64,000 nucleotides of DNA from Paenibacillus sp. AN1007 (lineage in GTDB: Bacteria; Bacillota; Bacilli; Paenibacillales; Paenibacillaceae): contig NZ_CP159992.1 in the NCBI RefSeq assembly GCF_040702995.1, positions 1,947,501 through 2,011,500 of the forward strand. The letters run 5' to 3'. Made by a program: the position numbers and the translations under genes. Below are positions 11,201 through 18,492 of the stretch, piece after piece (positions within the stretch are counted from its first letter, which is position 1; every line of letters starts with the position of its first letter). The notes under the pieces are model-generated. The model was not told where the DNA came from. It ran no database searches and saw nothing but the letters and a program-made list of their open reading frames with translations.

Positions 11201-14200
11201 CGCCAGAAGTCCACAGCATTTTTTACAATTGTTAAGAGACGAGCAGGTCACTATTTTGAATCAAACACCAACGTATTTCTACCATCTTCTGCAGGAGGAA
11301 TTGGGAGGCCGCGGAGGAAGTCTGAATTTAAGAAAAGTGATTTTCGGCGGGGAAGCTCTTAATCCGGCTTTGTTAAAAAACTGGAGAGAGAAATATCCAC
11401 TCATTCAGTTAATTAATATGTATGGTATAACGGAAACTACCGTTCATGTAACGTACAAGGAAATCACTGAAATGGAGATAGAAGCGGGAAAGAGCAACAT
11501 TGGTCAACCGATCCCGACGCTGCAAACCTTTATTTTGAACACACGTCAGCAGCTGCAGCCGATTGGAGTTCAAGGAGAGTTATATGTCGCAGGAGAAGGG
11601 CTGGCCAGAGGCTATTTGAACCGACCCGAGTTGACTTCAGCGAAATTCGTAGAGCATCCATGGATTACTCAAGGCAGGATGTACCGAACCGGAGATGCCG
11701 CCAGATGGCTGCCGGATGGAAATATTGAATACTTGGGACGGATCGATCATCAGGTGAAAATTAGAGGTTATCGAATTGAACTGGGTGAAGTGGAAACGGC
11801 TGTGCTGAACATAGAAACGATCCAGGAAGCGGTCGTCATCGCCCATGACAATGAGGACGGATCGAAGCAATTATGCGCTTATTGGAAAGGCAGCAGCGAA
11901 TTGACGGCCAAGGAAATCAGAGCAGCATTAGCTCATGAAATCCCGGACTACATGATCCCGTCATATTTTGTTCAATTAGAGCACATTCCGTTAACTTCTA
12001 ACGGCAAGGTTGACCGGAAGGCACTGCCTTTGCCTTCACCACAGGAACGCATAGATCAGACTGCCGAATATGCGGCACCGCAAAACCCGGTGGAACAAGC
12101 GATCATTACTGCTTGGGAAGCTGTGCTCGGAACTCAGAGAATCAGCAGATCAGATCATTTCTTTGAACTGGGCGGAGATTCAATCAAGTGTATTCAAGTG
12201 GCATCAAGACTGCTTCAATCAGGATATAAAGTGGAAATGAAGCACTTTTTCGCCTATCCGACTGTGGCGGAATTAAGTGAACATGTTACATCTGTGAACT
12301 CTTCTTATGATCAAGGGGAAGTTACAGGGGAAGTTATGCTTACCCCTATTCAGCACTGGTTCTTTGACCAAAACATGACAGATGCACATCACTACAACCA
12401 GGAAATGATGTTTTTCCGCAAAGATGGGTTCGATACTGGCTTCGTCCACAGCATCATGAACAAAATCATGAGGCAGCATGATGCACTTCGTATCTTCTAT
12501 CGGCAGATTCCCGAAGGTGGGTATGAGGGTTGGAACCGAGGGATAGAGGAAGACGGATTATATAGTCTGGATATCTTTGACCTGAAGAATGAAGCGGATC
12601 CGGCACCTTTGGTTGAAAATAAAGCAAAAGAAATCCAGAGCAGCTTGGATCTCTCTTACGGTCCATTGATCAGACTTGGCCTATTTCAATGTGCTGAAGG
12701 TGATCATCTGCTCATAGCCATTCATCATCTGGTGATTGACGGAGTATCCTGGCGTATTTTATATGAAGATATTCAAACGGGGTATGAACAGTTCGTTAGG
12801 GGAGAGGAAATTCAGCTTCCACAAAAAACGACATCGTATAAACAATGGGCGGAAGAGCTGTCTGCCTTTTCCGACCAGCCGATGATGAAGCAGGAGTATT
12901 CCTACTGGCGTGCTCTGGATCAGGTTGAAGTCAATCCGCTGCCTAAAGATATGAATTGTAATGACACGATTGGGAAAGACAGCGAAACGATTACGATCTA
13001 TTGGACAGCGGAGGAAACGGAGCAGTTGTTAAAACAGACTCATCATGCGTACCATACGGAAATTAATGATATACTGCTGACGGCTCTGGGGATGGCTGTT
13101 CATGATTGGACAGGGATGGATAAAATTCTTGTAAACCTGGAGGGGCACGGCAGAGAAGATATCCTACCAGAGCTGGATATTACGCGTACAGTGGGATGGT
13201 TTACGAGCATGTACCCGGTGATCCTTCGGGTGGAATCCGAGGCAGATATATCAAGACGAATCAAGGTCGTCAAGGAAGGACTGCGTCAGATCCCCAATAA
13301 AGGGATGGGATACGGAATTTTGAGGTACTTGTCACAGGGAGATGCAGCAGAGAAATTTAAAGTCAATCCCGAAATCAGTTTTAATTATATGGGGCAGGTA
13401 AATCAGAATTCGAAGCAGGACGGTATTGGATTTTCAGCATATTCCAGCGGCCCGTCCGTCAGTGCGAACAACAAGAGACCGTTTGTGCTTAATCTCAATG
13501 CTATCGTTATAGAGGGGAGAATGTCGCTGTCCATCAGTTACAGTCAGAAACAGTATCAACCGGAAACGATGGAGCAGCTGGCCGGTTATTATAAGGATAA
13601 TCTTCGTAAAGTAATGGAGCACTGCATAAGTAAAGAACAACCTGAACTTACCCCGAGTGATCTTTCACTGAAAAGATTAACAATAGACCAATGGGATCAA
13701 ATGGTGGAATATACCCGGAGCATCGGTCTTATCGAGAATGTATATCCGCTGACTCCTCTGCAGAAGGAGATGCTGTTCGAAAGTGAACGGAATCCCCTTT
13801 CCGGTGCGTACTTTGTACAAATTTTGTTTGAGATGCGCGGCGATCTGCACACGGCCTCTTTTGCACAGAGCCTGGATCGCTTAATGCAGCGGCATGCGAT
13901 ATTAAGAACGAATTTTTATTCCGGTTTGCTGGATGTGCCTCTTCAAATTGTGTATCAGGAGAAGACATTCGAATTTAAATTTGAGGATGTAACAGGCAAG
14001 AGTGAACTGCAGTGCAAAACGATTATTGATCAATATATCGAGCAGGATCAGGCCAGAGGTTTTGACTTGCAAAATGATTCACTTATACGGATGGCTGTTA
14101 TACAAACAGCTCCTGAGAAATATCAGGTCATCTGGGGTTTTCATCATATTTTGATGGATGGCTGGTGCATGTCACTTATAAGTAAAGAGATTTTTGAAAA

Positions 14201-15059
14201 TTATTTTGCAATTCGGGAACATCGAAAACCTGAAATGACCCTGTTAACACCATATAGTAATTTCATTGAATGGTTGGAGCGGCAGGATCATGAGGGAGCG
14301 ATAGCTTACTGGAGTCGTTATCTGGAAGGATATGAGGGTCAAACGGGATTACCGGGGGGGAAAACAAAGTCTCGACATGAAAGGCAGGATTCCAGAACGT
14401 TAAACTGCCATCTGGATGAGGAACTGGTTCAGCATATGAAACAACTTGCGGAGCAGCAGCAGGTGACCCTGCATACGTTTGTGCAGACCGCGTGGGGTAT
14501 ACTGCTGCAGCAGTATAATGAAAGTAAAGATGTTGTATTTGGCAGTGTTGTATCGGGCAGACCAGCTGCCATTCCTGGAATTGAGAGTATGATCGGACTA
14601 TTTATTAACGCAATTCCCGTCCGTATCCGCGCAAAGGATGAAGACTCCTTTATAACGCTGCTGCAAAGGACACAGGCACAAGCTGTGGAATCACATGCAT
14701 ATGATACGTACTCGTTACATGATATTCAAAATCTTACCGAGCAGCCTGCTTTAATTAACCATGTTGTTGTATATCAAAATTTTCCGGTACAGGATCGGAT
14801 GGAGGAGCTGGGCCAAAAAGGTGAAGTGCCGCTTGAAATTACGAATGTTGGAGGAACCGAGCATAATAGTTTCGATTTTACGTTAATTGTTAAACCTCAT
14901 GAGCAAATGAAAATGATATTAATGTACAACGCCAAGGTATACGATCTCACGACAGTAGAACAGATTCAGAAACACTTTATTTCTATGGTTCAGCAGGTGG
15001 TAACGAACCCGGAAGTTCTCATTAGCGACCTTGACTTGATTACTTCGAAAAGTTATTAA
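5232..15059 (+). CDS. Nonribosomal peptide synthetase (C-lobe-A-PCP-E-C-A-PCP-E-C)
   Basis: This is a 3275-residue cytoplasmic assembly-line enzyme. It opens with about 250 residues resembling only the C-terminal lobe of a condensation domain, without HHxxxDG. Then follow A1 (YTSGTTG near 407), PCP1 (LGGDSI near 793), an epimerase (HHLLIDG near 977, EGHGRE, RTVGWFTS), C (HHILMDG near 1450), A2 (YTSGTTG near 1920), PCP2 (LGGDSI near 2313), a second epimerase (HHLVIDG near 2497) and a last C domain (HHILMDG near 2971) ending at the stop. A2 pocket residues read D-F-W-N-I-G-M-V-H, the classic Thr code. A1 reads about D-S-T-Q-V-A-E-V-V and is not confidently assigned. Both residues should be delivered in D form. 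No A, PCP or thioesterase follows the final C domain. Start at ATG 5232 after GGGGTG. Confidence 0.97.
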   Translation: MSIFKKQELYWAGRFEEEDVLVHLPYCRIDSKHTDDPQHANFIDKKMSVDVSNQIMSISRNIPKAVYTLLLAGVQCLLYKYTNESTIIMGMRAMEEHEGDLSPSNKVLLLKNNIDSAMSFKSVLNQMKISFSEAVQHQRIPFRKMVERLNIQYDSNHVPMIHTLVSYGEARTIPDENNVRAATMFHFELENDVVRLKLVYDAERYDRDYMLQAAEHLDQLFAIMLNQPDLELRQVDMLSASQRNKLLFDFNDTSMRYSRSKTMHQLFEEQVEQTPDYPAVVFENKSLTYRELNQQSNRLARTLQAKGLQTGQFVGIMAERSLEMIVGLFGILKAGGAYVPIDPESPADRIQFILKDSEAAWLLYQNHLQKPEQYAGLCVTLDAEAHGNNDDMNLEQTARADDLAYVIYTSGTTGNPKGVMIEHASIVNSLQWKSDFYHFSGNDRVLMLNPFVFDSFITHFFGPIISGSTVYLLNGQECKDAVAINSIIKKQAITHIQSPPSFLMTLLEQAKAEEWASMKNVVAAGERIVPSLIQRLNRINPRIEVCNEYGPTENSVVSTILLINSPEQYISIGKPIANNRVYILGEHHDLQPVGVQGELCVAGAGLARGYLNRPDLTAEKFVNDPFVPGAKMYRTGDYARWLPDGNIEYIGRMDHQEKIRGYRIELGEVEAALLNISRIQEAIVLAIEDEAGAKQLCAYFVGAGAMTITELRDDLSLQLPNYMIPSYFVQLDQMPLTSNGKVDRNALPSPKDYMLKGMQYEAPRTVLEKQLASIWETVLGVQHIGLLDNFFELGGDSIKSIQVSSRLYQAGYQVQMDHLFKNPTIASLIPYVQPVSSMSEQGTTTGQVLLTPIQHWFFEQYKVDRYHYNQSIMLYRQEGFEEALLGRVFDKLIEHHDALRMVYRQTEQGYEAWNQGLEQQKTLYTLDVMDYRSAADPSLQITAKANELQRMLGLEQGPLIKLCVFQCADGDHLFIVIHHLLIDGVSWRVLIEDISKSYEQVSREKPMQLPPKTTSVQLWSEQLQLYADSEGMKQELDYWSEVEQTSFKPLPTDFRTKDALEKDSEQLTIEWTTAETEQLLKHANRAYNTEMNDLLLSALGMSIYQWTGMDQVLVNLEGHGRESIIPDLDITRTVGWFTSQYPVVLDMRGLSNVSQLIKTTKENLRSIPNKGIGYGILRYLSTYAKESPLTLNPEISFNYLGQFDQDLQHSGMHMSPYSSGTDASENHRRNVLIDINALIVEGKLSLSLKYSHTQYRKETMELVAAYFKNHLQEIMMHCVTKEKPELTPSDLSLKGMTMEELEGLVRESESIGEIEDIYALSPMQNGMFFHNILHSSSEAYVLQTTLNLHGLLDVTAFERSLDELIERHSILRTNFHSRWKNGPLQVVYRHKSNGILYEDLREMKEKDREAYAAAYTREDKRKGFDLAQDVLMRISILQMHDQTYRFIWNYHHILMDGWCLSLVIQELFDGYFAILEQRRREEQAAAPYRHYIEWLDKQDHEASLKYWSDYLQGYEEQTALPKKHKVSKSSAYHSENLICTLSQELTRRITHVASQNQVTLNTLMQTAWGLLLQKYNSSQDVVFGSVVSGRPAEIPGVERIIGLFINTIPVRIQAQGNETFAAMLKRNQEQAVASHPHETFPLYEIQAETTQKQNLIDHILIFENYPVQGITERFGDQEQTALQITNVEADEQTNYDFNLIIKPGQLLKCMFYYNGSVYDRAGIERIQGHLIQLLEQVVNNPNIPIDDIDLMTAQEKAQILESFNDTKAAYPMDKTIHALFEDQVERTPEHVAVVFEGEQLTYQTLNRKANQLARTLHAKGIQQDQLIGIIAERSLDMVVGILAILKAGGAYVPIDPEYPADRVNYMLADSGIRVLLLQSHLQERISFAGEVICLDDLTAYHEEDANLGWSVSPTGLAYVIYTSGTTGKPKGTCIEHKNVVRLLFNSQNRFDFKSSDTWTLFHSFCFDFSVWEMYGALLYGGKLVIVPQMTARSPQHFLQLLRDEQVTILNQTPTYFYHLLQEELGGRGGSLNLRKVIFGGEALNPALLKNWREKYPLIQLINMYGITETTVHVTYKEITEMEIEAGKSNIGQPIPTLQTFILNTRQQLQPIGVQGELYVAGEGLARGYLNRPELTSAKFVEHPWITQGRMYRTGDAARWLPDGNIEYLGRIDHQVKIRGYRIELGEVETAVLNIETIQEAVVIAHDNEDGSKQLCAYWKGSSELTAKEIRAALAHEIPDYMIPSYFVQLEHIPLTSNGKVDRKALPLPSPQERIDQTAEYAAPQNPVEQAIITAWEAVLGTQRISRSDHFFELGGDSIKCIQVASRLLQSGYKVEMKHFFAYPTVAELSEHVTSVNSSYDQGEVTGEVMLTPIQHWFFDQNMTDAHHYNQEMMFFRKDGFDTGFVHSIMNKIMRQHDALRIFYRQIPEGGYEGWNRGIEEDGLYSLDIFDLKNEADPAPLVENKAKEIQSSLDLSYGPLIRLGLFQCAEGDHLLIAIHHLVIDGVSWRILYEDIQTGYEQFVRGEEIQLPQKTTSYKQWAEELSAFSDQPMMKQEYSYWRALDQVEVNPLPKDMNCNDTIGKDSETITIYWTAEETEQLLKQTHHAYHTEINDILLTALGMAVHDWTGMDKILVNLEGHGREDILPELDITRTVGWFTSMYPVILRVESEADISRRIKVVKEGLRQIPNKGMGYGILRYLSQGDAAEKFKVNPEISFNYMGQVNQNSKQDGIGFSAYSSGPSVSANNKRPFVLNLNAIVIEGRMSLSISYSQKQYQPETMEQLAGYYKDNLRKVMEHCISKEQPELTPSDLSLKRLTIDQWDQMVEYTRSIGLIENVYPLTPLQKEMLFESERNPLSGAYFVQILFEMRGDLHTASFAQSLDRLMQRHAILRTNFYSGLLDVPLQIVYQEKTFEFKFEDVTGKSELQCKTIIDQYIEQDQARGFDLQNDSLIRMAVIQTAPEKYQVIWGFHHILMDGWCMSLISKEIFENYFAIREHRKPEMTLLTPYSNFIEWLERQDHEGAIAYWSRYLEGYEGQTGLPGGKTKSRHERQDSRTLNCHLDEELVQHMKQLAEQQQVTLHTFVQTAWGILLQQYNESKDVVFGSVVSGRPAAIPGIESMIGLFINAIPVRIRAKDEDSFITLLQRTQAQAVESHAYDTYSLHDIQNLTEQPALINHVVVYQNFPVQDRMEELGQKGEVPLEITNVGGTEHNSFDFTLIVKPHEQMKMILMYNAKVYDLTTVEQIQKHFISMVQQVVTNPEVLISDLDLITSKSY

Positions 15060-15068
15060 AGCATCGAT

Positions 15069-15116
15069 CAGCCCAAACAGCTCTGGTTCTAATGAATTAC
15101 GCATCTGTTCGGGCTG
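15069..15116 (+). terminator. Inverted repeat after the synthetase genes, possible weak terminator
   Basis: CAGCCCAAACAG pairs with CTGTTCGGGCTG in a 12-bp stem with one mismatch and a loop of about 24 bases, just after the stop of the second synthetase. The downstream sequence has no real T-tract, so intrinsic termination is uncertain. Confidence 0.35.
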
Positions 15117-15198
15117 ACTGGGCTTTAACAATTGCTTCCTTCGGACCGATATATAATAAGTAAGCCTATAAGCGAAAATTAGGAAAGGAGGGGTTCCC

Positions 15199-15381
15199 AT
15201 GGATATTGCAGCATTGTCAATGGCGATGAGTCAGGCTTCGGTGGCACAGGCGGCGAGTATACAGGTGATGTCGATGACCAAAGATATGGCGCAGCAGCAG
15301 GGCCAACAGATGGCGGAGATGTTAAAATCCGTGCCGGCTCCTCACCCTAACTTGGGTGGAAGTCTGGATATTTCGATCTAG
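15199..15381 (+). CDS. YjfB family small protein
   Basis: This 60-residue protein is rich in Met, Ala, Ser and Gln. It starts MDIAALSMAMSQASVAQAAS and ends in a Pro-His-Pro-Asn segment with GGSLDISI. That composition and pattern match the small YjfB family of Firmicutes, annotated as putative motility-associated proteins of unknown mechanism. A strong Shine-Dalgarno (AAAGGAGGGG) lies just before ATG 15199, so it is very likely translated. It sits alone between the synthetase genes and an IS scar, and nothing suggests a role in peptide synthesis. A TATAAT at 15152-15157 could be its -10 element, but no well-spaced -35 is evident. Confidence 0.75.
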   Translation: MDIAALSMAMSQASVAQAASIQVMSMTKDMAQQQGQQMAEMLKSVPAPHPNLGGSLDISI

Positions 15382-15439
15382 CACAGCAGGTTACACCTCG
15401 TATGATGAGTTTTTGTAAAAAAATGCAGCAAGCAGTTTA

Positions 15440-15622
15440 GGGCTGTCCCATAGTTATAATAAGGCTTGTAACAGTCCCGTTCTCTATGTTTGTACAACAA
15501 AAAGAAACCGTTCCTTGGTAAAATGGAAGTGCGACCCCACCATTTAAAAGGAGACGGTTTCTTTGTACATTCAATTTACCATGAATCGACTTTTCTCGCC
15601 GATGAATTTGGAGACAGATTGA
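15440..15622 (+). mobile_element. IS1182-like insertion sequence remnant (left end and transposase N-terminus)
   Basis: GGGCTGTCCCA at 15440-15450 resembles the terminal inverted repeat of IS1182-type elements. After an inverted repeat (GAAACCGTTCCT and AGGAGACGGTTTC) and AAGGAG, a frame opens at TTG 15563 and reads MYIQFTMNRLFSPMNLETD before TGA at 15620. This matches the conserved start of IS1182-family transposases (Y-x-M-x-x-L-x-x-P-M-D/N-L-E). The rest of the transposase and the right end are missing, so the element is a truncated scar. It lies about 380 bases after an assembly line that lacks its terminal module, so IS-mediated deletion is plausible but not shown. Confidence 0.6.
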
Positions 15623-15998
15623 ATCGGGACGATTGAAAGGGCGTTGGATCGAATAATTCTTCAGATGAACAAGAGTATGCCGTCCGCTTACGCGTTCGAT
15701 TTGAATTGTTTTTCACATCTCACTATATTGATTCTATGACGGTGACATAAATGTGGATTTTTTGGAATTTTGAAGATATAATGGTAAATGTGAATTCGCA
15801 AATGCTGTTCACTGATTGAAACTTTTCGTGATTTGGAGAAGGTTCAATTCGGTGAAGTGGTACAAGCGATCGGTTATCACAACACAGGAAGGATATTTAC
15901 GATAGGCTCTCTGCGTGAATGTCTAACGACCGTGAAGTATCCGTTCTTCTTGAATTTTATTATGAACTATTCAGGGTTTAGAAGGGAATAAAGCTGTT
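15623..15998. other. Degenerate non-coding stretch with a possible regulator remnant
   Basis: No intact gene is visible. On the + strand near 15815-15975 a frame reads ETFRDLEKVQFGEVVQAIGY, then HNTGRIFTIGSLRECL. This is loosely reminiscent of the second helix-turn-helix of AraC-type regulators, but it lacks a start and a full domain. It is best read as decayed sequence next to the IS scar. Confidence 0.4.
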
Positions 15999-16670
15999 AT
16001 GGTGCACATGTATTGGCTGCATATGGACTATGAAATGCATGAAGAAGAAATATTGGATCTGCTAGAATTTGTGTCTTTGGAGAAGCGAGCGAAGGTGAAG
16101 AAATATCGCTTTATAAAAGATGCACAGCGAACGCTGCTGGGAGACGTGCTTGCGCGCTATCTCATATGTCACAAGACGGGTGTGGTAAATACAGGGTTAT
16201 GCTTTGAAAATAATGCTTATGGAAAACCTCAGCTGATTACTCCGCCGTTTGTTCACTTTAACATTTCCCATTCTGGTGAATGGGTGGTTGCTGCTGTGTC
16301 AAGTTACCCCGTTGGCATCGATGTGGAGGAAATTAAAGAAGCTCCGTTGGTCATTTCCAATCGTTTCTTTTCAAAAGATGAGCGCTTGACTTTATTTAAA
16401 GAGTCAAAGCATTGCCAAAACGAGGCATTCTATTATTTATGGACGTTAAAGGAAAGCTATATTAAGGCAGAGGGTAAAGGGTTGTTCATGAAACTAGATA
16501 CGTTTACTGTGGGATTGGGAGTCACCCATATTAACGGAATGGAACTGCTGAATGAACGACTGGATGAACGGCATGTGTTAGGCTTGTGTTCGGCTCAAGG
16601 GCAGGTCAAACATATTGAGAAATCCGGACTTCGTATGTTTATCGAAAAAGCGAAAAAAAATTTGGGTTAG
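15999..16670 (+). CDS. 4'-phosphopantetheinyl transferase, Sfp type
   Basis: The enzyme moves 4'-phosphopantetheine from CoA to the conserved Ser of carrier proteins, turning apo-PCPs and apo-ACPs into active forms. At 223 residues it has Sfp-family size. Family motifs are present: NISHSGEW near residue 88, GIDVEEI near 107 (Mg-binding Asp and Glu), and WTLKESYIKAEGKG near 148 (WxxKESxxK). It lies between the peptide synthetases and the lipid/polyketide genes, so it could serve both. It follows degenerate sequence and has about 400 bases behind it, so it may be transcribed alone. Start ATG 15999 is preceded by GAAGGG; ATG 16008 is an alternative. Confidence 0.95.
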   Translation: MVHMYWLHMDYEMHEEEILDLLEFVSLEKRAKVKKYRFIKDAQRTLLGDVLARYLICHKTGVVNTGLCFENNAYGKPQLITPPFVHFNISHSGEWVVAAVSSYPVGIDVEEIKEAPLVISNRFFSKDERLTLFKESKHCQNEAFYYLWTLKESYIKAEGKGLFMKLDTFTVGLGVTHINGMELLNERLDERHVLGLCSAQGQVKHIEKSGLRMFIEKAKKNLG

Positions 16671-17077
16671 CATTTTTATGAAAACTCAATAAGGGATAAT
16701 ACTCGATTAGAAATAAGATGAAAACAATTAACCTTATTTCTGAAATCTCTTTTTATCCGCATATGGGAAAGGTAGTTCAATCGCTCACGAATTTGGACTG
16801 CAAGAGCTCTATGGCTTCGTACATATTATATTCTAAGCATCCTACAGTAAGGAAAGGGAGCGAACTGAGCTATGTCTAGATGCTGCTTTACTAATCCCGT
16901 ATTACGCAGTTAGTGGTCCGTTAAATATTTTTTACAACTAAAATTCAAAAGGTATAATGAGTAATTATTTTTTTAGATATTTATTTAATTAAAATGAAAG
17001 TTTTCTGCTAATTTGAAGGTGTTAGTGTGTTTGTTAATGAACAGCAATTAAAATGAGTAATTCTAGGGGGAAAAAAT
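16671..17077 (+). promoter_or_regulatory. Intergenic region with sigma-A-like promoter for the Lgt-like gene
   Basis: No gene is seen here. GAAATAAG and CTTATTTC near 16709-16741 can pair as a weak hairpin after the transferase gene. TTTACA (16931-16936), 16 bases, then TATAAT (16953-16958) form a good vegetative promoter pointing at the gene starting at 17078, whose AGGGGG ribosome site lies just upstream of the ATG. The rest is AT-rich and without recognisable content. Confidence 0.6.
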
Positions 17078-17848
17078 ATGTATAATGAGCTGCTTAAGCT
17101 CGGGCCAATAACGATTTATGGATACGGTTTAATGATCGCGCTTGGTGTTATATTGGCTTACCAACTCGTTGTTTACCGAGCAGAAAAACGTCAGTTCGAT
17201 TTATCGCATGTTTTCGCTCTAACCATTTGGAGCTTGGTAGGTGGGTTTATTGGAGCAAAACTAGTGTATTGGATGACCCAAATCGAAAATATTATTAGTA
17301 ATCCGAGAATTCTTCTGAATTTTTCCGATGGTTTTGTCGTTTATGGTGGAATCATCAGCGGAATTATTGTTGGTTTAATATATTGCAGAGTTAAGAAAAT
17401 CAAGTTCCTTAAACACTTGGACCTATTTGTTCCTTCTGTTGCGTTAGCTCAGGGATGTGGAAGAATTGGCTGTTTGCTCGCAGGATGCTGTTATGGCGAA
17501 GAAACACATGGTTGGTTTGGGATAACCTTCCACCATTCTGATATCGCGCCGAATGATGTCGAACTGGTACCTACTCAAATTATGGAGAGCGTGTTTAACT
17601 TCGGTCTCTGCCTCTTTTTAATTCTTTTAGCTAAAAGAACAAATAAAGTAGGACTCGTTTCCGCCGCTTATTTGATTTTGTACAGTCTGGGCAGATTTGT
17701 CATTGAGTTTTATAGAGGGGATATTATTCGAGGACAGGTTGGAGTTTTTTCAACCTCACAATTCATTGCACTCATGGTTGTTCTAGTGACCAGTCTCATT
17801 GTATTCCTTTCCCGATACCAGAGCCGATTGACCGGCAAAAATGTATAA
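17078..17848 (+). CDS. Lgt-like diacylglyceryl transferase homologue (divergent paralogue)
   Basis: This is a 256-residue polytopic membrane protein with the Lgt fold signature. It has an N-terminal YGYGLMIALG segment, the core GRIGCLLAGCCYG near residue 127, and GRFVIEFYRGD near 206. Housekeeping Lgt moves diacylglycerol from phosphatidylglycerol to the lipobox Cys of prolipoproteins. Here the usual GRLGNFINGE is GRIGCLLAGC, so the Asn after GR and the Glu after NG are both Cys, and the FHGG segment is VYGG. This suggests a paralogue with another acceptor or donor rather than the canonical enzyme. It has its own promoter and terminator and lies just before the ACP gene; a second Lgt-like gene lies inside the cluster at 28451. 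Confidence 0.85.
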   Translation: MYNELLKLGPITIYGYGLMIALGVILAYQLVVYRAEKRQFDLSHVFALTIWSLVGGFIGAKLVYWMTQIENIISNPRILLNFSDGFVVYGGIISGIIVGLIYCRVKKIKFLKHLDLFVPSVALAQGCGRIGCLLAGCCYGEETHGWFGITFHHSDIAPNDVELVPTQIMESVFNFGLCLFLILLAKRTNKVGLVSAAYLILYSLGRFVIEFYRGDIIRGQVGVFSTSQFIALMVVLVTSLIVFLSRYQSRLTGKNV

Positions 17849-17858
17849 CTAAAAGAAC

Positions 17859-17893
17859 AAGCCTCCTGTCCCTAGCGGATCGGAGGCTTTCTT
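17859..17893 (+). terminator. Intrinsic terminator after the Lgt-like gene
   Basis: AAGCCTCC and GGAGGCTT form an 8-bp stem followed by TCTT, directly after the stop codon at 17848. Confidence 0.75.
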
Positions 17894-18492
17894 ACAACTA
17901 CTTGGGGCAGCTTATCACGATATATTTAATCATTGTCATCGAAATGCTGTCGTACTTGCCTAAAGCGTAATTTCAAAATATCCAAGAAGTATTTGTTTTT
18001 GAGTGGTGATTTCCGCGCAGCAGCTTCGTCAAAGCAGCTCCATTTTCAACAAGTATTTACTCCTCTCGATTTAACAGATCATATATTTCTATATATGACA
18101 TTCACCAAGAAACCCATGCTGACAAAAACGTAAGTTGTTATTCGCAACGCCGATCTCACGGAAGAGCACTGTGGGACAGAGGCAGTTATTGGATTGAAAT
18201 CATTTTAAATTCATATATTTACAAATTTTTTATAAAGATATAGAATGAACTCAATATAGAGAATATTTGAATTAAAGTTACTTATTTTGGGACTGGGATT
18301 ATTTATTTCAATATAAGTACACCTTTTCATCCTGGAAACGACAATCATCTACTTCTGATTAAGGAACTAGTCCTAGAAACTAACAAACGGCATTATATGG
18401 CTGGAATTCTAGTTAAGTTATGAGTTTAGGAATCTATTTATCTACGATTTGTCATGACAAAAAAATACATTGAACTTTGAAAGGAAATGGGT
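17894..18492 (+). promoter_or_regulatory. AT-rich leader before the lipid/polyketide synthase genes
   Basis: About 600 bases without a credible gene. One 66-codon frame at 17933-18133 has no ribosome site and no recognisable content. A weak promoter candidate is TTTACA at 18218-18223 with TATAGA at 18239-18244, spaced only 15 bases. This is the obvious place for the promoter that drives the ACP and synthase genes. I see no clear operator or riboswitch. Confidence 0.35.

Noticed and set aside
17933-18133. 66-codon frame in the leader of the lipid/polyketide cluster
   Set aside because: No ribosome site, no recognisable domain and low-complexity AT-rich sequence.
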